Assembly: GCF_900046455.1 (NCBI RefSeq)
Contig: NZ_FCOT01000013.1
Location: forward strand, 930,001-994,000
Origin: Cellulomonas timonensis
Lineage (GTDB): Bacteria > Actinomycetota > Actinomycetes > Actinomycetales > Cellulomonadaceae
Length of the DNA stretch: 64,000 nucleotides
Direction: 5' to 3'
The translations under genes were made by a program, and so were the position numbers. The notes beneath the pieces are model-generated. The model searched no databases and had not been told where the DNA came from. It saw only the letters and a list, made by a program, of their open reading frames with translations. Shown piece by piece: positions 46,138 through 54,575 of the stretch. Each line of letters opens with the position of its first letter. The stretch's first letter is position 1.

Positions 46138-46317
46138 ATGCTGCGCTACCCGTCGGAGGCGCTGTGGCAGGAGATCGCGTACCTCGCGTACCACCTGCAC
46201 TGGCCCCTCGGTGACCTGCTCGACCTCGAGCACCTCGACAGGGTCCGGATGGTCCGGGCCGTGTCATCTCTGAACGAACGAGCGTGGGAGGCGGTGCGCG
46301 ACCATGCCGGCAGCTGA
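46138..46317 (+). CDS. DUF6760-like small eCIS protein
   Basis: Small gene of 59 aa: MLRYPSEALWQEIAYLAYHL, then HWPLGDLLDLEHLDRVRMVR, then a helical tail with SSLNERAWEAV. The pattern (RYP, hydrophobic helix, HWP, helix, DLEH, R) matches DUF6760, a short protein regularly found just before the second tube gene in actinobacterial and cyanobacterial eCIS loci. Function unknown; it may join tube and baseplate. It starts 3 nt after the previous stop and overlaps the next gene by 14 nt. Its length makes it easy to miss in automated annotation. Confidence 0.85.
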   Translation: MLRYPSEALWQEIAYLAYHLHWPLGDLLDLEHLDRVRMVRAVSSLNERAWEAVRDHAGS

Positions 46318-46771
46318 GGTGCTAGGCGGTGAGCCGACCAGCAGCGCGTTGTTCCTCTTCGAGGTGGACGGCGTCGAGATCGGCACGTTCCGCTCGCTGC
46401 GCGGCCTCGAGCTGACAGTGGGCGTCGAGGAGTACGTCGAGGGCGGTCAGAACGGGTACGCCCACAAGCTGCCCGGGGTGCTGCGCTGGCCCAACCTCGT
46501 GTTCGAGCGCGGGCTCATCGAGTCCGACGCGCTGTTCACCTGGGTCGCGAACTCCGCGGGCGAGAACTTCGCCGCGCGGGGGAACAAGCTGACCCGGAGC
46601 ACGGGCGCCGTGACCGCCATCAGCTACACCGGGGAGCGGCTGCGCGCCTGGGAGCTGCAGGGCGTCTTCGCGGTGCGCTGGGAGGGCCCCGCCTTCGACG
46701 TGGACCGTGAGGAGCAGCTCGTCGAGCGCCTCGAGGTCGCGCACAACGGCTTCCGGGCGAAGACGACATGA
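46304..46771 (+). CDS. eCIS tube protein 2 (Afp5-like, tube initiator)
   Basis: Protein of 155 aa and a second gp19-like tube protein: SSALFLFEVDGVEIGTFRSL, then GLELTVGVEEYVEGGQNGYA, HKLPGVLRWPNLVFERGL and SDALFTWVANSAGENF. In Afp/PVC particles the Afp5-type protein connects the tube to the baseplate spike. ATG 46304 lies inside the end of the DUF6760 gene. Its TGA overlaps the next ATG as ATGA. Confidence 0.9.
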   Translation: MPAAEVLGGEPTSSALFLFEVDGVEIGTFRSLRGLELTVGVEEYVEGGQNGYAHKLPGVLRWPNLVFERGLIESDALFTWVANSAGENFAARGNKLTRSTGAVTAISYTGERLRAWELQGVFAVRWEGPAFDVDREEQLVERLEVAHNGFRAKTT

Positions 46772-47502
46772 CCGAGGCATCCCCTCACATGGGCGAGTCG
46801 GCCGCCCTGGACCCCGCGCAGGCGGGACCGGGCACGTCCGACCCGCGGACCGTGCTGGGCCGGGCGATCGCCGGGCGGATGCGCCGTCCGGGTCCACGGG
46901 GCGGACGCCGTCGCACCCCGCTCGTGGGCGGCCTCGCGGCCTCGTCCACGCGGTTCGTCGGCGCCATGCAGCAGACCGCGACGGTGCGACGCGCACTGGC
47001 GGGCCCCACGACCCTGCGTGCCCCGCGCCTGGCCGACGGGATGGCCCCGCCGCGATGGTGGACCCCGCAAGCGCAGGCCACCGGCCTGGATCCGCGCAGG
47101 GTCGAGCAGCACGCCCCCAATCCGGTCCGCAGGGCTCCCGGCCGCACGCCGACCACGGCGCGGCCCACCACGCTGCCCGTCCGACTGCCCGCAGAGGTCA
47201 CTGCCGCGGGCCCGATGGTCGTCTCCCAGGACACCCGGCGGCGCTCCGTGCCGCCCAGGGCCGCCGGACCGTCCGGACCGTCGGGACCGGGTCGACCGCC
47301 TGGCGGCGAGGGCTCAGCGCCGGGGCGGCACTCGGGGACCGGGCACGGGCAGCCCGCGGCGAGCCACGCCGCTGGGCCCAGGTCCCCCGCCGCGCTCCCC
47401 CGCCCCCAGGCCTCACCGGCGGTCGGCACGGCTGCGCGTCCTGTGGTTGTAGGTCGATTGCACCGCGTGACGGCGGTTCGTTGGCTAGATGTCGGGGAGT
47501 GA
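46768..47502 (+). CDS. Ala/Pro/Arg-rich eCIS protein, N-terminal piece (probably interrupted)
   Basis: Frame of 244 aa, low complexity and basic (GRRRTPLVGGLAASSTRFVG is the most structured part). It occupies the place of Afp6-like or linker proteins between tube 2 and the LysM protein. From about 47447 the DNA loses its normal composition and the encoded tail (VVVGRLHRVTAVRWLDVGE) is probably not genuine. The next frame, 47566-49713, has similar composition and a similar motif (LRRSPLLGGLLASSAVA), so the two may be parts of one long gene split by an assembly fault. The start overlaps the tube 2 stop by 4 nt. Confidence 0.6.
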   Translation: MTEASPHMGESAALDPAQAGPGTSDPRTVLGRAIAGRMRRPGPRGGRRRTPLVGGLAASSTRFVGAMQQTATVRRALAGPTTLRAPRLADGMAPPRWWTPQAQATGLDPRRVEQHAPNPVRRAPGRTPTTARPTTLPVRLPAEVTAAGPMVVSQDTRRRSVPPRAAGPSGPSGPGRPPGGEGSAPGRHSGTGHGQPAASHAAGPRSPAALPRPQASPAVGTAARPVVVGRLHRVTAVRWLDVGE

Positions 47503-47610
47503 GTGGTGACGGAAGGGGGTAGGAACGAGGGCGCGGGAAGAGGTATATAAACGAGCGCCGGCGTCGTGCGGCGGAGTCCCGCCACAGGACGCGCAGCCGT
47601 GCCGACCGCC
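47418..47610. repeat. 29-bp perfect inverted repeat around an anomalous 135-bp segment
   Basis: 47418-47446 and 47582-47610 are exact reverse complements. The spacer contains GGTATATAAACGAG, an AT-rich run unlike its surroundings. Read on the minus strand, part of the spacer (about 47527-47561) resembles a corrupted Nextera transposon end. Probably a false palindromic join. Confidence 0.85.
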
Positions 47611-49713
47611 CGGCAAGGGGCAGCCGGCTCACCCCGCGCGGCCACGGGTGTGCTGGGCCGCGGGGCGCTGCTGGCGCGTCGCGCCCAGGTGCGTGACGTC
47701 CTCAGCCCAACTCGCCAGGTCACGGCAGCCGCTCAGGCCCCGCAGGCTGCTCAGACTGCCCGATCCGGCGCAGTCCTCGGGCCGTCTGCGTCGAGCGGCG
47801 CCGCGGCGATGCCCGGCTCGATCGAGGCCATGCGGCCCTCCGCCGTGTCCGCGACGACGTCGATCCCGAGCGCGCCCGCAGGCGGCTCCCCGGCCGCCGA
47901 GGCCGCGGGCAGCCAGGCGCCGGCCTCCGCCCACGACGCGGCGCCCGCCGTCTCCGCCGCTGCGGCGCCCTCACCGCAGATGCCCTCAGCGCAGAGGCCC
48001 TCACCGCTGAGGCTGCGGCGTCGACTCGCCCCCGCCCGCCCGCTCACACATGTCCGACGCTTGTGGTCGCCTGTCGCGCGCCCTGCCGTCGAGCTTCGAC
48101 CCACCGTTCCGACAGGGGTGGCCCCGACCGCCTCGACCGCCCCCGGCGTCGCCGTCGCCGACCGCCTGCGCCCGAGGTCCGCCGCCGAGCACGCCATGAC
48201 ACCGGGCATACCCGCTCGGGCGTCGAGCGTTGCCGCTGCGGCGGCGTCCACCACGACGCCCGCGGCGTCACGCACGGCGATGTCACGCGCGGCGGTCGCG
48301 GGCATCGCCACGCCGAGCCCTGCCTTGATCTCCCGCTCACCGCTCACCGCGAACGCGGCGCCGCCACCACACGCCGCCGCCTCCGCTGGGCCGACTGCAC
48401 CCGCTGGGCCAGCCGCACACGCCGGGCGTGCCGCACCCGCTGGGCCAGCCGCATCCGCTCAGCCCGTCCTCGCAACTCAGCCCGTCGCCTTGGCGAGCCC
48501 GGGCTCCGAGGCGGGCGCCGGGTTGGCGGCGGCCGCCCTCCCCCGGGCGAGCGCGTCGACCCTGACGGCCGCGGTGGCACGGCCGACCCCCAGCCTCGGC
48601 ACCGCGACGCCACCGATGCGCTTGCTGCGCGCCGCCGCCCCGCTCGGCGGTTCCCCTGTCGTCGCGCAGCACCCCGCGGAGCCGGCAGTCCGCACGGCCG
48701 GAGCCCGGGTCGCGGGCCGGTCCGTCCAGCGGGCGTTCCTCCCAGCCGCGCTCGACGGGCGCCGGATCGGCAATGGCCGGGTCGGCCACGCCGTCGGGAA
48801 CGGCCCCGCGGCGCCCGGCGGCGCACCGGTCGGCACAGCGCCCCTCGGGGTCGCGACGCGCGGAGCCGGGGCGAGCGAGCGCGGGGTGCTGCGCCGCCGG
48901 ATCGGCGCCGCGGGCCCGCTGCGCTCGTTCGCGGGCGCTCCGGGGCAGCATGTGGCGGCTCCGGCGTCGGGCCCCCGACCCAGGACGCAGGCCCCTCGGC
49001 GGCCGACCGCCCCCGGATGGCCGATCGGCCCCACTGACGCCCGCGCCACGGGAACGCCCGCTGCGTTGGCCGAGTCGCCCGCGACCCGAGACGCGCAGGG
49101 CCCGGCGTGGGCGGCCAAGCCCCGCGCCAGCCGTGCGACCCTCGCCAGCGTCACCGGCGTTCCGGACGCCACTCACCACCACGTGGCCGCCGGGCGGCCC
49201 GGTCGCGCACGGCACGCCGAGCAGGGGCCGCTGCGCCGGTCGCCGCTCCTGGGCGGCCTGCTGGCGTCGTCCGCTGTCGCCCCGCCGCGCGGCTCCGCCC
49301 CAGCCCGTACGGCCACCACGGCCCGTGTCGGCAGCGCGCTCCGCACCGGCGCGGGCAACGCGCTCCCCACCGGCGCCGACAACGCGCCCCCTCCCGTCCC
49401 CGCGATCGCGCGGGCGTCCGCCGGCGGCTCGCCCGGCACGAGCGCCACTGTGCGCCGGTCCCTGGACCGGGCGGCGATGGCCTGGCTGATGGACGCACCC
49501 ACCTCGACCCCCGAGAGGCAGGCCCCGATGTCGCACGCCCTGGCCGACGCACCTCCGCTCCCCCGGTCCGCGGCCCCCGCGCCCGCGTCCGCCGCCGGGC
49601 TGGACGAGGCGACGATGGCGCGGATCGTCGACGCCGTCGTCGACCGGGTCGAGGCCCGGCTGTCCGACGAGGTCGAGCGGCGCGCCCACCGCGCCGGGCG
49701 GGGGGTGTTCTGA
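47566..49713 (+). CDS. Long Ala/Pro-rich eCIS protein, C-terminal piece
   Basis: Frame of 715 aa, dominated by Ala, Pro, Arg, Ser and Gly, with no transmembrane segment. Degenerate repeats occur near residue 275 (PAGPAAHAGRAAPAGPAA). Ordered parts are few; GGLLASSAVA echoes the preceding frame. The C-terminal 35 residues are a conserved-looking helix (GLDEATMARIVDAVVDRVEA, then RLSDEVERR) of a kind found at the end of the variable protein before the LysM gene in other eCIS loci. The start is uncertain because the first codons lie in the anomalous segment. Its stop overlaps the next ATG by one nt. Function unknown; possibly a disordered lumen or linker component. Confidence 0.6.
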   Translation: MRRSPATGRAAVPTARQGAAGSPRAATGVLGRGALLARRAQVRDVLSPTRQVTAAAQAPQAAQTARSGAVLGPSASSGAAAMPGSIEAMRPSAVSATTSIPSAPAGGSPAAEAAGSQAPASAHDAAPAVSAAAAPSPQMPSAQRPSPLRLRRRLAPARPLTHVRRLWSPVARPAVELRPTVPTGVAPTASTAPGVAVADRLRPRSAAEHAMTPGIPARASSVAAAAASTTTPAASRTAMSRAAVAGIATPSPALISRSPLTANAAPPPHAAASAGPTAPAGPAAHAGRAAPAGPAASAQPVLATQPVALASPGSEAGAGLAAAALPRASASTLTAAVARPTPSLGTATPPMRLLRAAAPLGGSPVVAQHPAEPAVRTAGARVAGRSVQRAFLPAALDGRRIGNGRVGHAVGNGPAAPGGAPVGTAPLGVATRGAGASERGVLRRRIGAAGPLRSFAGAPGQHVAAPASGPRPRTQAPRRPTAPGWPIGPTDARATGTPAALAESPATRDAQGPAWAAKPRASRATLASVTGVPDATHHHVAAGRPGRARHAEQGPLRRSPLLGGLLASSAVAPPRGSAPARTATTARVGSALRTGAGNALPTGADNAPPPVPAIARASAGGSPGTSATVRRSLDRAAMAWLMDAPTSTPERQAPMSHALADAPPLPRSAAPAPASAAGLDEATMARIVDAVVDRVEARLSDEVERRAHRAGRGVF
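48397..48453. repeat. 21-bp direct repeat in the Ala/Pro-rich gene
   Basis: Identical 21-nt copies at 48397-48417 and 48433-48453 within a degenerate GC-rich tandem array; both encode a stretch of Ala/Pro/Gly. Confidence 0.75.
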
Positions 49714-50369
49714 TGGCCGGGCCCGAGAAGGCGTTCCTGGAGATCGAGAACGGCGACCGGCTGCCGTGCCTGTTCAACCCGGCGCAGCTGGAGATCACGC
49801 GGAGCAACGACTGGCATGCGCACCGGATGCCGGGCCGTGGCGTGCCCCGGCTGCAGTACGCGGGGGCCAACCCGGGGTGGATGCGCGTCGAGCTGTTCTT
49901 CGACACCACTGACGATGGCGCCCCGGTGACGCGGTACACCGGCAAGATCCTCGAGCTGATGGAGGTCGACCCGTCGCTGCCCGGCACCGATGAGGCCTCC
50001 CGCAACGCGCGTCCGCCGTATGTGACGTTCCACTGGGGCGAGCTGCACTCGTTCCGCGCGGTGATCTCCGACCTGGCGCTGACGTTCACCTACTTCTCCT
50101 CGACGGGCACGCCGCTGCGGGCGACCCTCGACCTGACGATGCGGCAGTACGAGCCGTCGCGCGCCTTCGGGCCGCAGAACCCGACGTCGGGCACCCCGCA
50201 GCCGCACCGTGTGCACCGGGTGCAGGCCGGGGAGACCCTCGACCGCATCTCGGCCCGCTACTACGGCGACTCGACGCGCTGGCGGCTGCTGGCCTCCGCG
50301 AACGGCATCGCCGACCCGCTCGAGCTGCGCGCGGGCACGCTGCTGTCCGTCCCCCGGATGGACGCATGA
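49713..50369 (+). CDS. eCIS LysM-domain baseplate protein (Afp7-like)
   Basis: Protein of 218 aa. The N-terminal about 160 residues are the conserved eCIS/T4 gp53-like part (KAFLEIENGDRLPCLFNPAQ, then ITRSNDWHAHRMPGRGVPRL and YVTFHWGELHSFRAVISDL). The C-terminal about 50 residues are a LysM domain (HRVQAGETLDRISARYYGDS, then RWRLLASANGI). In Afp/PVC this protein sits where the tube meets the spike and baseplate; the LysM is thought to hold the spike rather than bind cell wall. The start overlaps the previous stop (TGATG). The stop overlaps the spike gene as ATGA. Confidence 0.92.
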   Translation: MAGPEKAFLEIENGDRLPCLFNPAQLEITRSNDWHAHRMPGRGVPRLQYAGANPGWMRVELFFDTTDDGAPVTRYTGKILELMEVDPSLPGTDEASRNARPPYVTFHWGELHSFRAVISDLALTFTYFSSTGTPLRATLDLTMRQYEPSRAFGPQNPTSGTPQPHRVHRVQAGETLDRISARYYGDSTRWRLLASANGIADPLELRAGTLLSVPRMDA

Positions 50370-52183
50370 GCGCCGTCGACGACCTCCCCGCCGAGACGGG
50401 CACGCGGCTGGCGCCGCACGTCAAGGTCGACGGGTCCCTCCTGCCGGACGACTGGGCGGCGGCGCTCACCGAGCTGCGCGTGCAGGTGGGCGTGCGCACC
50501 GTCGGGCGCTGCACGCTGCGCTTCGCCGACCGCGGCTATGCGCTGTCCTCGAAGCCGCGGCTCCTGCTGGGCAGCACCGTCGACGTCCTGGCGGCGACGC
50601 GCGGCAGCAGCAGCCTGGTGCGGGTGTTCACCGGGAAGGTGAGCGGCGTCAGCGTCGAGCAGCGGGGGGCAGGCGCCTCCGAGCTCAAGGTCGTGGTCGA
50701 GGACGTTGCCGCGTCGCTCGGGCGGTCGACCTCCGCGGCGACGTACTTGGAGATGACGTACGACGACATCATCCGCAAGGTCGTGTCCCCGCAGGCCAAG
50801 GTCTCGCTCACGCGCGACGGCGCCGGCGACACGCAGGCGTACGTGTTGCAGACCGACTCCGACCTGGCGTTCGTGGACGAGCTGACGCGCCGCACCGGGC
50901 AGGACTGGGTCGTGGACGACGGCGTCTTCCACGTCTGGCCCCGCACGTCAGGCTCGGGCGCGGCGAGGCCGGGCGGCGGCGACGTGGAGGTGCGGCTCGG
51001 CGCGACGCTGAGCGACTTCACCGTGCAGCTCACCGCTGGCGCACCGTCGAGCGTGCGGGTGCGTGGGTGGGATCCGCTCGAGCAGCAGCCCGTGGAGTCG
51101 GTGGAGCGGGCGGACGGCGCAGCCGGGTCGAGCCGCATCGGGAAGAAGTTCAGTCTCTCCTCCGTCCAGGGTGGCGAGATCCTGGACGCGTCCGGCGCCC
51201 CCGCCAGCGCCACCGAGGCCGCCGCGCTGGCCAAGGCGCGGCTGCGCGCGGCTGGCAGCGTGCTGGCGCGGGGCCGCGGCCCGGTGCAGGCGGCGCTGCG
51301 GCCGGGCGGCTCGGTCACGGTGGTCGACGCGGGCCCGTCGTCGGGCACTTACCAGGTGCAGGAGGTCGTGCACGCCTACGACGCCCGCGGCTTCACCACG
51401 CAGTTCACGGCGGGCGACCAGCCCGCCGGCCAGGTGTACGACTCCCTCGCATCCCTCGCAGGCGCGGGATCGGCCGGGCTCGGCAGCTTCGCGCACGCCG
51501 GGCTGGCCGTTGGCCGCGTCACCGACATCAACGACCCGGAGAGGCTGGGGCGGGTGCGCGTGCAGCTCGTGGGGCTCTCGGCGACTGTCGAGTCGACGTG
51601 GGCGCGGGTGGCGGCGATCGGAGGCGGCGCCGTGCGCGGGCTCGTGTCCATCCCCGAGGTCGGCGACGAGGTGCTGGTGGGGTTCGAGTCGGGCGACGTC
51701 CGCCGGCCCGTGGTGTTGGGCGGGCTGTTCGGCAACGGCGTGCGCGGGCCGGAGAGCGCCGTCGAGGACGGCAAGGTGGTCGCGCGGCGGCTGACCTCAC
51801 GCCTGGGCCATGTCGTCGAGCTGGGCGACGGCGCGCAGGACGCCGCGCAGCATGTGCTCCTCGAGCTCGCGGGCAAGAAGCACAGCCTGCGGCTCGGCAA
51901 GGACAAGGCCCACCTGAGGCTGCCTGACGGCGTCCCGCTGACGGTCGCCGTGGGCTCGTCGACGATCACCCTCGATGGGAAGGGCGCGATCGCCCTCCAG
52001 GGCACGTCGGTGGCCGTCAAGGCGAAGGAGAAGCTGTCGCTGTCGGGCGCCACGGTGGAGATCGCGGCGTCGGGCGGCCTCAAGGCGTCGGGCGCCACCG
52101 TCGACATCAAGGGCTCGGGCAAGGTCGCGATGGAGTCCGGCGGCCCGGCAGTGATCAAGGGAGCGATGGTGCAGATCAACTGA
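50366..52183 (+). CDS. eCIS VgrG-like spike protein (Afp8-like)
   Basis: Protein of 605 aa. Residues about 1-350 are gp27/phage late control D-like domains (HVKVDGSLLPDDWAAALTEL, then TDSDLAFVDELTRRTGQDWV). Residues about 370-460 are a gp5 OB-fold (VGRVTDINDPERLGRVRVQL, then STWARVAAIGGGAVRGLVSI and VLVGFESGDVRRPVVLGGLF). The C-terminus is a repetitive beta-helix (KLSLSGATVEIAASGGLKAS, then GATVDIKGSGKVAM) forming the trimeric spike. No extra toxin domain follows. Overlaps both neighbours, so translation is coupled. Confidence 0.93.
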   Translation: MSAVDDLPAETGTRLAPHVKVDGSLLPDDWAAALTELRVQVGVRTVGRCTLRFADRGYALSSKPRLLLGSTVDVLAATRGSSSLVRVFTGKVSGVSVEQRGAGASELKVVVEDVAASLGRSTSAATYLEMTYDDIIRKVVSPQAKVSLTRDGAGDTQAYVLQTDSDLAFVDELTRRTGQDWVVDDGVFHVWPRTSGSGAARPGGGDVEVRLGATLSDFTVQLTAGAPSSVRVRGWDPLEQQPVESVERADGAAGSSRIGKKFSLSSVQGGEILDASGAPASATEAAALAKARLRAAGSVLARGRGPVQAALRPGGSVTVVDAGPSSGTYQVQEVVHAYDARGFTTQFTAGDQPAGQVYDSLASLAGAGSAGLGSFAHAGLAVGRVTDINDPERLGRVRVQLVGLSATVESTWARVAAIGGGAVRGLVSIPEVGDEVLVGFESGDVRRPVVLGGLFGNGVRGPESAVEDGKVVARRLTSRLGHVVELGDGAQDAAQHVLLELAGKKHSLRLGKDKAHLRLPDGVPLTVAVGSSTITLDGKGAIALQGTSVAVKAKEKLSLSGATVEIAASGGLKASGATVDIKGSGKVAMESGGPAVIKGAMVQIN

Positions 52184-52620
52184 TGGACGCCACCACATCC
52201 CCCGGCGGCGCCGTCGACCAGGCCGCGTCGTTCATCGGGCGTGGGTTCAGCTGGCCGCTGCAGGTGGACCACGCGGGCTCGATCAAGCTCACGCACGGCC
52301 CCGAGGACATCGACCGCTCGATCCGCCTCATCCTGCTCACGGCGCCCGGGGAGCGGCTCATGCGGCCGCAGTTCGGCTGCCGTATCTGGGACCTGCTCTT
52401 CGAGCCCGTCACCGCGAACCTGCTCGGCCTGATCAGCGAGGCCGTGCGCGACGCGCTGGCCCAGTGGGAGCCGCGCGCCATCGTCGAGGACGTCCAGCCC
52501 GTGCAAGACGAGGACGTGCCGTCGCTCGTCCACGTCCGCATCACGTACCGCGTGGTGTCCACGAACAGCCGGCGCAACCTCGTGTACCCGTTCTACGTCA
52601 TCCCGCACGAGGAGCACTGA
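52183..52620 (+). CDS. eCIS baseplate wedge protein, gp25 family (Afp9-like)
   Basis: Protein of 145 aa. The gp25/gpW signature is clear: IRLILLTAPGERLMRPQFGC, then RIWDLLFEPVT, then IVEDVQP and RRNLVYPFYVIP. The EPR segment that primes sheath assembly in T4 gp25 is represented by the PREP-like WEPRAIVED. It links baseplate wedges to the first sheath ring. Start and stop overlap neighbours as TGATG. Confidence 0.93.
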   Translation: MDATTSPGGAVDQAASFIGRGFSWPLQVDHAGSIKLTHGPEDIDRSIRLILLTAPGERLMRPQFGCRIWDLLFEPVTANLLGLISEAVRDALAQWEPRAIVEDVQPVQDEDVPSLVHVRITYRVVSTNSRRNLVYPFYVIPHEEH

Positions 52621-54566
52621 TGCCGCTTCCCCCGCCCCACCTCGACGACAGGTCCTTCCAGGACATCGTCGACGAGACGAAGCGGCTCATCCCGCGCTTC
52701 ACCCCGGAGTGGACCAACCACAACGTGTCCGATCCGGGCGTGGCGCTCATCGAGCTGTTCGCCTGGATGAGCGAGATGGTGCTGTTCCGCGTCAACCAGG
52801 TGCCGGAGCGGCTGTACGTGCACTTCCTCAACCTCGTGGGCGTCGAGCCGTTCCCCGCGTCGGTGGCGGGCGCCGACCTGACCTTCTGGCTGTCGGCGGT
52901 CTCCGACCGGCCCGTGGTGGTGCCCGCCGGGACGCAGGTGGCCACCGGGGCCGACGGCGCCCAGGAGCCCATCGTGTTCGCCACCGTCGCGGAGGCCGTC
53001 GTCAGCCCCCCCACCCTCGTCGCGGCGCACACCGCGCAAGCGCACACGGGCGAGGCCCTCGACGCGCTGGGCGACCTGCGCTACCCCGGGCACGCCGTGG
53101 TGGTCTTCCCGTCGGCGCCGCTGACCCCCGGAGACAGCCTGCTGCTCGGTTTCGCGGAGTCGCTGGCCGGCCTCGTGCTGCGCATGGACGTCGAGGCGGA
53201 CGCCGAGGGCATCGGCGTCGACCCCCGCACCCCGCCGCTCGCCTGGGAAGTGTGGTCCGGTGAGGGCTGGGTCGCGGCCCAGGTCCACGAGGACACCACC
53301 GGCGGGCTCAACCGGGACGGCTCGATCACACTCGTCATCCCCGCCGTCCACCAGTCGCTCACCCTGGCCGGAGTGGGCGCGTTCTGGCTGCGCGCCCGTC
53401 TGACGCACCCGGCGCCGGGGCAGCCCACGTACGAGGCCTCGCCGCGGCTGCACTCGCTCAACGCGCACGCCGTGGGCGTCACCACACCGGCCGAGCACGC
53501 GGCGGCGGCGCCCGCCGAGCACCTCGGCCGCTCCGACGGATCCCCCGACCAGCGCTTCACCGTCTCCCGCCGGCCCGTCGCCCGCCGCCGGGACGGCGAG
53601 GCGGTGCGCGTCATCACCCACGACACCGCGACGGTGTGGCAGGAGGGGCCCGACTTCGCCGCGTCGGGGCCCGGGGACCTGCACGTCGTGTGGGACTCGT
53701 CCACCGGCGAGGTGCGCTTCGGCCCCCGCGTGCGCTACCCCGACGGGACGGTGCGCCAGCACGGCGCCATCCCGGCGGACGGCGCGGAGATCGCCGTCAC
53801 GGGCTACCGACACGGCGGCGGCGCCCTCGGCAACGTCGGATCGGGCACCCTCACCGCGCTGCGCTCCACCGTGCCGATGGTCGCGTCCGTGACGAACCTG
53901 CGCCCGGCGACGGGCGGCGTGGACCCCGAGTCCGTGGACGAGGCGAAGGTGCGCGGCCCGTTGATGCTGCGCACCGGGATGCGCGCCGTGACGGCGAGCG
54001 ACTACGAGCGGATCACCCACGAGACGTCCACCGAGGTCGCGCGGGCGCGCTGCCTGCCGTCGTCCGACGGGCGCCAGCCGGTGCGGGTGCTCGTCGTCCC
54101 GCGCGTCGCCGGCGACCCGCGCGGGCACGCCATCGACGACTTCGCACTGCCGGACCACCTCCTCGACCGGGTCTGCTCGGTGCTCGACGAGCGGCGGCCC
54201 GTGGGGGTGGCGGTGGAGGTCGGCACGCCGTTCTACCAGGGCGTCAGCATCGCCGCGCTGGTCCGCGCCCTACCGGGGCGCCCACTGCCGCTGGTGCGCG
54301 ACCGCGTGCTGGGCGTGCTGCACCGCTACGTGCACCCGCTCACCGGCGGGCCCGACGGCTCAGGCTGGCCGTTCGAGGCCGACCTGACCGCCGCCGTCGT
54401 GGCGCAGCTCATCGAGGCGGTCGAGGGCGTGGAGCGCGTGGACGAGGTCCAGCTGTTCGCGTACGACCTGCGCAACGGTCGCCGGGTGGGCCTGGGCCGT
54501 GACGCGCTGCGGCTCGAGCCGCATGCGCTGTTCCTCTCGGCGGCGCACCAGGTCGTGGTCAAGTGA
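52620..54566 (+). CDS. eCIS baseplate assembly protein, gpJ/gp6-like (Afp11-like)
   Basis: Protein of 648 aa from ATG 52620, sharing a base with the gp25 stop. The N-terminus PLPPPHLDDRSFQDIVDETK, then RFTPEWTNHNVSDPGVALIE and LFAWMSEMVLFRVNQVPERL, is the hallmark of the putative baseplate assembly family (TIGR02243-type). The C-terminal part has the Baseplate_J core (TASDYERITHETSTEVARAR) and a wedge domain (HRYVHPLTGGPDGSGWPFEA). It forms the ring of baseplate wedges that opens on triggering. Confidence 0.93.
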   Translation: MPLPPPHLDDRSFQDIVDETKRLIPRFTPEWTNHNVSDPGVALIELFAWMSEMVLFRVNQVPERLYVHFLNLVGVEPFPASVAGADLTFWLSAVSDRPVVVPAGTQVATGADGAQEPIVFATVAEAVVSPPTLVAAHTAQAHTGEALDALGDLRYPGHAVVVFPSAPLTPGDSLLLGFAESLAGLVLRMDVEADAEGIGVDPRTPPLAWEVWSGEGWVAAQVHEDTTGGLNRDGSITLVIPAVHQSLTLAGVGAFWLRARLTHPAPGQPTYEASPRLHSLNAHAVGVTTPAEHAAAAPAEHLGRSDGSPDQRFTVSRRPVARRRDGEAVRVITHDTATVWQEGPDFAASGPGDLHVVWDSSTGEVRFGPRVRYPDGTVRQHGAIPADGAEIAVTGYRHGGGALGNVGSGTLTALRSTVPMVASVTNLRPATGGVDPESVDEAKVRGPLMLRTGMRAVTASDYERITHETSTEVARARCLPSSDGRQPVRVLVVPRVAGDPRGHAIDDFALPDHLLDRVCSVLDERRPVGVAVEVGTPFYQGVSIAALVRALPGRPLPLVRDRVLGVLHRYVHPLTGGPDGSGWPFEADLTAAVVAQLIEAVEGVERVDEVQLFAYDLRNGRRVGLGRDALRLEPHALFLSAAHQVVVK

Positions 54567-54575
54567 GGCCGCGGC

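Noticed and set aside
47540-47556. TATA-like AT-rich run as a promoter for the Ala/Pro-rich gene
   Set aside because: It lies inside the anomalous segment between inverted repeats that resembles corrupted adapter, so a promoter reading is unsafe.
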